Positions 1-5,658 of a stretch of 19,355 nt of DNA are shown piece after piece. Source of the stretch: RFSX01 sp964495785 (GTDB lineage Bacteria; Bacteroidota; Bacteroidia; Chitinophagales; Saprospiraceae); contig CAZBXL010000069.1 in the NCBI GenBank assembly GCA_964495785.1, forward strand, positions 1 through 19,355, given 5' to 3'. Under the pieces are notes generated by a model. That model worked only from the letters and a program-made list of their open reading frames with translations, was not told the origin of the DNA and ran no database searches. The position numbers and the translations under genes were made by a program. The stretch's first letter is position 1, and each line of letters starts with the position of its first letter.

Positions 1-74
1 TTCTCTGATAGAATTATAGAATTTATTAATTCTGTAAATAACTGATACATTTACAAGAATAAAATAGATGTCTA
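1..74. other. short upstream non-coding stretch
   Basis: No gene is supportable here. The sequence is AT-rich. TACATTTA at 46-53 matches seven of eight positions of the Bacteroidota -7 box TAnnTTTG and could start transcription of the paaY-queG pair, but I see no matching -33 TTG at the right distance. A 6-bp AT stem (18-33) lacks a following T run and is not a convincing terminator. Confidence 0.25.
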
Positions 75-671
75 ATGATTTTCTCCTTTAAAGGTTTTAT
101 TCCCGTTGTGCACGAGAGTGCTTACGTACATCAGCAAGCAACAGTGACTGGTAATGTTATAATAGGCAAAGATGTATATATAGGGCCAGGTGCAGCTATA
201 CGTGGTGATTGGGGTGGCATAGAAATTCATGATGGATGTAATGTACAGGAGAATTGTACGATACATATGTTTCCAGGAGTGACAGTCGTATTAGAACCGT
301 CAGCACATATCGGGCATGGTGCCATAATACATGGCGCAAGAATAGGAGAGAATGCGATGATAGGAATGAATGCTGTAATAATGGATAATGCCATCATAGG
401 TGCTGGAAGTATCGTCGGCGCATTAGCATTCGTTAGGGCCAATGAAGAATTTCCTGAACGTAGTCTTATAGTCGGCAATCCTGCTAAGAGAATAAAAGAG
501 GTCTCTGAAAAAATGCTGGATTGGAAAACAAAAGGAACAAAACTATATCAAAGTTTACCAGCCGATCTGCATGAATCTTTAAAGGAAGTTGAGCCATTGA
601 GATCTATTCCAGATGATCGACCTGCACAGGAATCGCTATATACTACCTGGAATAATATCAAGAATCAATAG
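75..671 (+). CDS. paaY: PaaY-like gamma-carbonic-anhydrase-fold hexapeptide protein
   Basis: A 198-residue left-handed beta-helix protein of the gamma-carbonic anhydrase / PaaY / CaiE family, close to the usual ~196-residue length of PaaY. Hexapeptide repeats run from about residue 16 to 135 (e.g. VTGNVIIGKDVYIGPGAAIR). The metal-binding histidines of the family are in place: H64 in IHMFPG, then H81 and H86 in GHGAIIH. R43, D45 and Q58, which line the active site in gamma-CAs, are also present. The C-terminal helix (SEKMLDWKTKGTKLYQSL, then EVEPLR) resembles PaaY more than generic hexapeptide acyltransferases. PaaY acts as a thioesterase/metal-binding accessory of phenylacetate breakdown, but no other paa gene is visible, so hydratase or thioesterase activity is inferred and the pathway is unproven. 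Start at ATG 75; a nearby ATG at 68 opens a frame that stops after seven codons. It lies 15 nt upstream of queG and is probably co-transcribed with it. Confidence 0.85.
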   Translation: MIFSFKGFIPVVHESAYVHQQATVTGNVIIGKDVYIGPGAAIRGDWGGIEIHDGCNVQENCTIHMFPGVTVVLEPSAHIGHGAIIHGARIGENAMIGMNAVIMDNAIIGAGSIVGALAFVRANEEFPERSLIVGNPAKRIKEVSEKMLDWKTKGTKLYQSLPADLHESLKEVEPLRSIPDDRPAQESLYTTWNNIKNQ

Positions 672-686
672 ACGATATTAGGAGAA

Positions 687-1619
687 GTGGATAGCCTAAA
701 GGAAAAATCAGAATGGATTAAGCAAAAAGCTTATGAGCTTGGTTTTATAGCTGTAGGTTATGCTAAGGCAGAATTCATGGAAGAAGAATCTGCTCGCCTC
801 AAGGAGTGGTTAGGTTTAGAGTATCATGGTAAGATGTCTTACATGGAGAACCACTTTGAGAAGCGTACCGATCCTACTCAGCTCGTAGAAGATGCACGTA
901 CAGTCATATCGTTAGCCTACAATTACTATACAGACAAGAAGCAAGAAGATCCTCATGCTCCTAAAATATCACAGTATGCATATGGAAGAGATTATCATAA
1001 AGTCGTAAAGAAAAAACTAAAGCAGTTAGAAGCTGCAATCATAGATAGATATGGTCCTTATAATGGAAGATGCTTTGTGGACTCAGCTCCAGTTCTTGAG
1101 AGAGATTGGGCCAAGCGCAGTGGCATCGGGTGGATCGGAAAGAATACTTTGTTAATCAATCCAAAGTTAGGTTCATTCTTTTTTTTGGCAGAGATGATCG
1201 TCGATTTTGAATTGAATTATGGATCTCCTATTTCTGATTATTGTGGTACTTGTACCAAGTGTATAGACGCTTGCCCCACCGATGCTATAGCAGAAGATGG
1301 CTATGTGATGAATGGCAGTAAATGTATAAGCTATCTAACGATCGAATTGAAAGATGAGCACCTGCCAGAAGAGTATAAAGGAAAGATGGAGAATTGGATG
1401 TATGGCTGTGATATATGTCAAGATGTTTGTCCATGGAATAGATTCTCTAAAGAACATGAGGAATCAGAATTTTCTCCTTCAGAAGAATTACTAAATAAAT
1501 CTAAGGATGAATGGGAAAATATAACACAAGATGAATTCGATAGACTGTTTTTTGGATCGCCAGTCAAAAGAACAAAGTTTACTGGTCTTAAAAGAAATAT
1601 TGACTTCCTTAAATCGTAA
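687..1619 (+). CDS. queG: epoxyqueuosine reductase QueG
   Basis: A 310-residue cytosolic, cobalamin-dependent iron-sulfur enzyme that reduces epoxyqueuosine to queuosine in the wobble position of GUN-anticodon tRNAs. The family signature is clear: DSAPVLERDWAKRSGIGW followed by IGKNTLLI, with D132 matching the proposed proton donor. Two [4Fe-4S] clusters are supported by C186, C189, C192, C196 (CGTCTKCIDACP), C213 (KCISYLTIE) and C241, C244, C248 (GCDICQDVCPWN). The length fits the short Bacteroidota form, which lacks the C-terminal HEAT-repeat part of the ~380-residue Escherichia coli protein. The start is GTG 687: no in-frame ATG occurs until far inside the protein. AGGAG at 680-684 sits only 2 nt before this GTG, which is closer than usual. 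The gene follows paaY by 15 nt. Confidence 0.95.
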   Translation: MDSLKEKSEWIKQKAYELGFIAVGYAKAEFMEEESARLKEWLGLEYHGKMSYMENHFEKRTDPTQLVEDARTVISLAYNYYTDKKQEDPHAPKISQYAYGRDYHKVVKKKLKQLEAAIIDRYGPYNGRCFVDSAPVLERDWAKRSGIGWIGKNTLLINPKLGSFFFLAEMIVDFELNYGSPISDYCGTCTKCIDACPTDAIAEDGYVMNGSKCISYLTIELKDEHLPEEYKGKMENWMYGCDICQDVCPWNRFSKEHEESEFSPSEELLNKSKDEWENITQDEFDRLFFGSPVKRTKFTGLKRNIDFLKS

Positions 1620-1769
1620 AAATACTTCTGCCCAAGACTATCTTTACAAGCTGTAATTTTGGGATGCTTTCCCTCTGTAATCCGCTAAACCTATCTACAT
1701 TCCAATTGTTCTACTTATTGTACCTTTGTCGTACTGCGTTTATTCACTAATAATATAAAATTAGCTCCT
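1620..1769 (+). other. queG-mgsA intergenic region with possible terminator
   Basis: This 150-nt spacer separates the two gene clusters. A small hairpin, TTACA (1644-1648) and TGTAA (1652-1656) with a 3-nt loop, is followed by TTTT and flanked by CCCAA (1631-1635) and TTGGG (1659-1663), which can pair as an outer stem. It could be a weak terminator for queG. The mgsA promoter candidate is listed separately. The spacer is in frame with mgsA from 1689 but contains no usable start codon before 1770. Confidence 0.3.
1721..1728 (+). promoter_or_regulatory. candidate -7 promoter box for the mgsA operon
   Basis: TACCTTTG matches the Bacteroidota sigma-ABfr -7 consensus TAnnTTTG exactly. It is 41 nt upstream of the mgsA start, a reasonable distance for a short leader. 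I find no good TTG -33 element 17-23 nt upstream, so the call rests on one half of the consensus and on its position at the head of a four-gene operon. Confidence 0.35.
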
Positions 1770-2171
1770 TTGCTCAAACTCAATATTGCACTCATAGCAC
1801 ACGATGGTAAGAAGTCAAACATGGTATCGTTTGTATTAAATAATCTAAATTTTTTAAGAAGATTTACACTATTCGCTACGGGTACGACTGGCTCTAAGAT
1901 CGAAGAAGAAGGATTACAAATCAAGCGCTTACTGTCTGGTCCACTTGGTGGCGATGCTCAGATAGCTGCTATGGTAGCAACGGGAGAGTTAGATCTGGTC
2001 ATATTCTTTAGAGATGCCTTAGGGATGCATCCACATGAGCCAGATGTACAGATGCTTATGCGACAATGTGATGTGCATAATGTACCATTAGCGACCAATC
2101 CTAAAGCTGCTTACTATTTGCTACGTGGCATTGAAAAAGAATTTAATCTTCTACAAGAAGATAACTCATAA
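1770..2171 (+). CDS. mgsA: methylglyoxal synthase
   Basis: A 133-residue cytosolic lyase that converts dihydroxyacetone phosphate to methylglyoxal and phosphate, a bypass of lower glycolysis. The whole family pattern is visible: ALIAHDGKK near the N-terminus (H11, D12 and K14/K15 in the phosphate-binding and catalytic region), LFATGTTG at 34-41, LSGPLGGDAQ at 55-64 with the catalytic base D62, and FFRDALGMHPHEPDVQ with H89 and D92. It is slightly shorter than the 152-residue Escherichia coli enzyme, mainly at the C-terminus. The start appears to be TTG 1770: the frame is open back to 1689 but offers no ATG or GTG, and TTG puts the protein start where other family members begin. No Shine-Dalgarno is seen. 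It leads a probable operon with uvrC, whose start is 15 nt after its stop. Confidence 0.95.
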   Translation: MLKLNIALIAHDGKKSNMVSFVLNNLNFLRRFTLFATGTTGSKIEEEGLQIKRLLSGPLGGDAQIAAMVATGELDLVIFFRDALGMHPHEPDVQMLMRQCDVHNVPLATNPKAAYYLLRGIEKEFNLLQEDNS

Positions 2172-2173
2172 AT

Positions 2174-2179
2174 GGTGGA
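2174..2179 (+). promoter_or_regulatory. ribosome binding site deciding the uvrC TTG start
   Basis: GGTGGA lies 7 nt before TTG 2187 and is the best Shine-Dalgarno-like sequence in this junction. It overlaps an ATG (2172-2174) that abuts the mgsA stop codon but reads only three codons (ATG GTG GAC) before TAA in the uvrC frame, so that ATG cannot be the uvrC start. Confidence 0.4.
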
Positions 2180-2186
2180 CTAAGTA

Positions 2187-3992
2187 TTGACAACTGCAGA
2201 CTATAAACAAGTAGCTGATCAGATACCTCATGAGCCAGGTGTCTACAGATTCATAGACGCTAAGTCTACAGTTATATATGTGGGCAAGGCTAAGAATCTT
2301 AAGAAGAGATTGAGTTCTTATTTTGGTGAGAAGAAGCATCAGCAATTTAAAACTAAAACATTGGTTAAGAATGCTGTCAAGTTTGAATACACAGTTGTGG
2401 AGACAGAGCAAGATGCACTTCTTCTTGAAAATACGCTAATTAAAAAATTACAACCGAGATATAACGTGATGCTAAAAGACGGCAAAACGTATACCTATAT
2501 TGTAGTCAAGAAAGAAAGATTTCCAAGAGTGTTTTTTACTCGTCGAGTGTGGAAGGACGGTTCACAATTTTATGGTCCATACACCTCTAAGTATAGGGCA
2601 AAGATCATATTAGATATAATTAAAAAACTCTTTAAGTTAAGAACGTGTAACCTCAGTCTAACTCAGGGAAACATAGAGGCTGGAAAGTTTAAAGTTTGCT
2701 TAGAATATCATATCAAAAATTGTGAGGCTCCATGTGTCAATTTTGAATCAGAAGAAGTATATAATCAGAAGATCGCTCAGATAAAAAATATTCTTAGTGG
2801 ACAGATCAAACCAGTCAAAGACTACCTCAAAGAAAGAATAGCTGAATGTGTAGAAGAACTTAATTTTGAACAAGCTCAGGTATTCAAAGAAAAGTTAGAA
2901 GCTTTAGATAACTATCAATCTAAGTCTACTGTAGTCAATACAAGCGTTGCAGATAGTGATGTATTTTTCATTCGAACAGATGAAGAAATGGCCTACGTAT
3001 CCTTTCTGAAAATTGTCAATGGGGCTCTAATTAATTCAGACAATCTCGAATTAAAAATGAATCTTAATGATAAAGAAGATGAGTTATTGGTTTTTGCGAT
3101 TAAGTATATAAGAGAGAAATTTAATAGTATATCAAAAGAGATAATTGTACAGAGAAAGATTAGGTACTTTGAAGATGTTACGATCACTGTTCCTCAGCGT
3201 GGAGATAAGAAACATCTGTTAGATTTGGCAGAGAAGAATCTGAAGTATTACATGATTCAAAAGAGAAAAGAAGATCTCAATAAAATTAGAAAACAAACAC
3301 CCGCAGAACGAATTCTGAAAACATTACAAGAAGATCTTGAGATGGATGTGATACCGTTTCATATAGAATGTTTTGATAATTCTAATATACAAGGGAGTGA
3401 TCCTGTCGCTTCATGTGTTGTTTTTAAAAATGCCAAACCTTCAAAAAAAGACTATAGAAAGTTTAATATCAAGACAGTCGTAGGACCTGATGATTTTGCG
3501 TCAATGAAAGAAGTCGTTACTCGGCGTTATAAGCGCTTGATTGAAGAAAAGCAGGACTTACCGCAATTGGTTGTCATAGATGGGGGTAAAGGACAGCTGA
3601 GTGCAGCTTATGAGATTTTTAAATCTTTGGGTATAGAAAAGAAAGTCGTTATGATAGGTATTGCTAAACGATTAGAGGAGATATATTTTCCAGGTGATCC
3701 GGTACCTTTGTATATCAATAAAAAATCAGAATCTCTTAAGCTCATACAACACTTACGTAATGAGGCTCATAGATTTGCCATTACCTTTCACAGAGATCAG
3801 AGATCAAAAAATGCACTCGGTACAGAACTAACTAATATACCAGGAGTAGGAGCGAAGACAGCACAGAAATTATTATCTCATTTTGGAAGTGTCAAACAAC
3901 TCAAAACAAAATCAAAGGAAGAAATCGTAGAACAAGTAGGCGAGAAAATTTATCAGGCTATCAATAAATATTTTACTGATGCAGAATCTTAG
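2187..3992 (+). CDS. uvrC: excinuclease ABC subunit C
   Basis: A full-length 601-residue UvrC, the nuclease that makes both incisions around a DNA lesion after UvrA/UvrB recognition. Domains in order: GIY-YIG nuclease at about 14-95 (GVYRF at 18-22, VIYVGKAKNL at 29-38, catalytic-type E81 in LLLENTLIK); UVR motif that contacts UvrB at about 208-235 (ELNFEQAQVFKEKLEAL); RNase H-like 5'-incision domain with D397 (ECFDNSNIQG), D465 (VVIDGGKGQL) and H528 (RNEAHRFAITFHR); and a C-terminal tandem helix-hairpin-helix from about 548 (LTNIPGVGAKTAQKLL). All key catalytic residues are present. The start is TTG 2187, supported by GGTGGA 7 nt upstream and by the stop codon just before it in frame. The stop overlaps the next gene by 14 nt. 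Its place between mgsA and lipoprotein genes has no obvious functional logic. Confidence 0.97.
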   Translation: MTTADYKQVADQIPHEPGVYRFIDAKSTVIYVGKAKNLKKRLSSYFGEKKHQQFKTKTLVKNAVKFEYTVVETEQDALLLENTLIKKLQPRYNVMLKDGKTYTYIVVKKERFPRVFFTRRVWKDGSQFYGPYTSKYRAKIILDIIKKLFKLRTCNLSLTQGNIEAGKFKVCLEYHIKNCEAPCVNFESEEVYNQKIAQIKNILSGQIKPVKDYLKERIAECVEELNFEQAQVFKEKLEALDNYQSKSTVVNTSVADSDVFFIRTDEEMAYVSFLKIVNGALINSDNLELKMNLNDKEDELLVFAIKYIREKFNSISKEIIVQRKIRYFEDVTITVPQRGDKKHLLDLAEKNLKYYMIQKRKEDLNKIRKQTPAERILKTLQEDLEMDVIPFHIECFDNSNIQGSDPVASCVVFKNAKPSKKDYRKFNIKTVVGPDDFASMKEVVTRRYKRLIEEKQDLPQLVVIDGGKGQLSAAYEIFKSLGIEKKVVMIGIAKRLEEIYFPGDPVPLYINKKSESLKLIQHLRNEAHRFAITFHRDQRSKNALGTELTNIPGVGAKTAQKLLSHFGSVKQLKTKSKEEIVEQVGEKIYQAINKYFTDAES

Positions 3993-4593
3993 ATGTCTAA
4001 TACAATGTTTTATGCTTGTTATATTATTCTCATGTAAGGATAATCATAATGGGCATGATAATATTGATGTTCCTCTTAATAATATTCATGTCAACGTACT
4101 TTCTTGGGATAAAGATTTATCTCAGGTAGATGAACTCTACCATATGGATGGAGAAAAGTATACCGGCGACCTAAATAATAAATCAAAAGCAAGTAGAATT
4201 AAAGCTTCTGTGCAACTACAAGATGGATTATTGCATGGTTTGTTTACTGAAATATATCCTGATGGACAGCCACGTACGGAGAAGCAATTTCAATATGGTT
4301 ATGAAGAAGGTCTACAAAAAGGTTGGCATTCGTCGGGTAAGATTTCTTATAACTATAAAGCCAAAGCCGGTATAAGAAATGGCCTTTACCAAGAGTATTA
4401 TCCAGATGGAAAGTTACAGGTGGAAAGTTATTATGAAAATGGCAAGGAAATAAAACGAAAGGTCAAAGACATCGAAGGAGACATCATTGTCAACTATGAG
4501 ATTAAGGATGGAAGATATTATGGCTTGCTGGGCTCTGCTTCTTGCATAAGTGTATTAGAGGACGAAAATTATATCAAGGCCTATGAAAAATAA
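3979..4593 (+). CDS. lipoprotein with YwqK/MORN_2-type repeats
   Basis: A 204-residue predicted lipoprotein. The N-terminus has a short hydrophobic stretch ending in VILFSC, a lipobox with acylated C19, followed by a polar DNHNGHDN linker. The middle, about residues 80-155, has MORN_2/YwqK-like repeats, recognised by the pattern G-L-x-x-E-x-Y-P-D-G-(Q/K)-(P/L) (GLFTEIYPDGQP and GLYQEYYPDGKLQ) with an intervening G-x-x-x-G-W-H-S-S-G-K copy. These repeats form beta-hairpins of unknown ligand; the 'antitoxin' label often attached to the family is not supported here. A lone cysteine near the C-terminus (LGSASCISV) is of unknown role. The ATG at 3979 lies inside uvrC (14-nt overlap), and the 3' end overlaps the SCO gene by 11 nt, so translation of the three is probably coupled. 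The overlap with an SCO gene suggests, without proof, a periplasmic role linked to copper delivery or cytochrome oxidase assembly. Confidence 0.8.
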   Translation: MQNLRCLIQCFMLVILFSCKDNHNGHDNIDVPLNNIHVNVLSWDKDLSQVDELYHMDGEKYTGDLNNKSKASRIKASVQLQDGLLHGLFTEIYPDGQPRTEKQFQYGYEEGLQKGWHSSGKISYNYKAKAGIRNGLYQEYYPDGKLQVESYYENGKEIKRKVKDIEGDIIVNYEIKDGRYYGLLGSASCISVLEDENYIKAYEK

Positions 4594-5227
4594 ATTTAGT
4601 TATTTTTTTATCGTCCTATTTTTTTTGATTCTCTTATCAAGTTGTAAGAGTGATATTAAGACTCTGCCATATTTTAATACTGCAGAATTCACCCCGCAAT
4701 GGATGACTAAAGAACAGATTGTTTCTTCTAAGATGCATACAATAGATGAGTTTGCATTTAGGGACCAGAATAACAATTTGATTACGAATAAGGATTTTGA
4801 AGGGAAAATTTATATAGCCAACTTTTTCTTTACCACCTGTCCAGGCATATGTCCTCAGATGACAGCTAATATGGCATTACTCCAAAGCTACTATGCTGAT
4901 GACGATAGAATTAAGTTTATATCCCATACTGTGACACCATGGATAGACACTGTAGAGCAATTACGACGCTATGCTGATGAGTATGATATTAACCCTAAGA
5001 AATGGCATCTGGTAACTGGCTCTAAGAAGGAGATCTATGATCTTGCACGTAATTCTTACTTCGTTGAGAAAGAAATCGGCTTGCAATTAGGTACTGATGA
5101 TTTCTTACATACGGAAAACTTTATTCTTGTAGATCATCATGGGCATATACGTGGAATTTATAATGGTACTATCCTAAGTGAGTTAGAAAGAATAAAGGCA
5201 GACATTTCTACACTAAATAATAACTAA
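4583..5227 (+). CDS. SCO1/SenC-family copper chaperone lipoprotein
   Basis: A 214-residue membrane-anchored thioredoxin-fold protein of the SCO1/SenC/PrrC family, which delivers copper to the CuA centre of cytochrome c oxidase or reduces its cysteines. The lipoprotein signal is plain: positively charged start, hydrophobic residues 8-18 and the lipobox LLSSC with C21. The Cu-binding C-x3-C is C86 and C90 in TTCPGICPQM, and the third ligand is probably H176 in FLHTENFILVDHHGH, the SCO position preceding the FILVD strand. Length and motif spacing are normal for the family. The start ATG 4583 overlaps the end of the preceding lipoprotein gene. It is the last gene of the mgsA-uvrC-lipoprotein-SCO cluster; no oxidase gene is in the window, so its partner is inferred from the family. 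Confidence 0.92.
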   Translation: MKNKFSYFFIVLFFLILLSSCKSDIKTLPYFNTAEFTPQWMTKEQIVSSKMHTIDEFAFRDQNNNLITNKDFEGKIYIANFFFTTCPGICPQMTANMALLQSYYADDDRIKFISHTVTPWIDTVEQLRRYADEYDINPKKWHLVTGSKKEIYDLARNSYFVEKEIGLQLGTDDFLHTENFILVDHHGHIRGIYNGTILSELERIKADISTLNNN

Positions 5228-5229
5228 GC

Positions 5230-5264
5230 TTTGCTCAATAGTTATCTAAATATTCATATATTTG
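5230..5264 (+). promoter_or_regulatory. candidate promoter for the giant gene
   Basis: TATATTTG at 5257-5264 fits the Bacteroidota -7 consensus TAnnTTTG exactly, and TTTG at 5230-5233 can serve as the -33 element with a 23-nt spacer, at the long end of the accepted range. Transcription would start near 5270 and give a leader of about 190 nt. In such an AT-rich region a chance match is quite possible. Confidence 0.3.
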
Positions 5265-5417
5265 TTTTTTGTAATATGTAAATAGCTGTATTATAGAATA
5301 TTTAAGTTTTTACAATTAGAAAAATTAAATTTTCAAACAAGCTAAACCGCTCATTATACCGATTTTACGTATATAAATTTTTATATACAACCCAACCTGT
5401 ACGAGACTGAATAATAG

Positions 5418-5454
5418 GACTGAATAATTGATTTTTTCAATTTTTTATTGAGTC
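5418..5454 (+). promoter_or_regulatory. imperfect hairpin just before the giant gene start
   Basis: The arms 5418-5431 and 5437-5454 can form 13 base pairs: GACT with AGTC, a G-G mismatch, AATAA with TTATT, a four-T bulge (5441-5444), then TTGA with TCAA closing a five-T loop. The structure ends 6 nt before ATG 5461, so it covers where a ribosome would bind and could affect translation. The stem is mostly A-T and its stability is uncertain. Confidence 0.35.
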
Positions 5455-5460
5455 GGTATT

Positions 5461-5658
5461 ATGATAGATAACTTTGGTGTTACATTGAAGGAGGTAATTT
5501 GTAAAAAATTATCAAATTCTCGTATTTCATTATCCAGTGATTCCTTATTGGGTAACTTTCTGAATTCAAATGTCTTTTGCTTTAAGCTAAGTATCATCTT
5601 AGCAAGCTGGTCGTTTATTTTTGTAGCGATGGGCCTAAGTACGCAATTGAATGCCCAG
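5461..5658 (+). other. signal peptide with long N-region
   Basis: About 40 polar, mildly basic residues precede the hydrophobic core FKLSIILASWSFIFVAMG (from 5581), then STQLNAQ. Cleavage is expected at NA-Q (after residue 65), a common Bacteroidota pattern, leaving mature protein starting QCTFVTNG. The N-region is longer than typical. Either it is an extended signal peptide or the true start is an internal TTG (5485 or 5548); both positions lack a good ribosome binding site. Confidence 0.75.

Larger units (their letters stand above)
5228..5460 (+). other. AT-rich leader region of the giant surface-protein gene
   Basis: No gene fits here. The region holds a candidate promoter (5230-5264), a perfect AT palindrome with 9-bp arms (5369-5388, GTATATAAA and TTTATATAC around TT), an 11-bp direct repeat GACTGAATAAT at 5405-5415 and 5418-5428, and an imperfect hairpin at 5418-5454. 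In-frame stops at 5425 and 5449 close the giant frame upstream. No strong terminator for the SCO gene is visible. Confidence 0.45.

Noticed and set aside
18..33. Possible rho-independent terminator at the left edge
   Set aside because: The AGAATT/AATTCT stem is short, entirely AT-rich bar one G-C pair, and has no T run after it.
3979..4593. Toxin-antitoxin antitoxin gene (YwqK label)
   Set aside because: The repeats match the family often labelled so, but the protein is a lipoprotein, there is no partner toxin, and it overlaps an SCO gene. The label is not informative.
5488..5495. AAGGAGGT inside the giant gene as a ribosome site for a downstream start
   Set aside because: It is a perfect Shine-Dalgarno match, but no in-frame ATG, GTG or TTG follows at 5-12 nt (the only TTG, at 5499, is in another frame). 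It encodes Lys-Glu-Val within the N-region.
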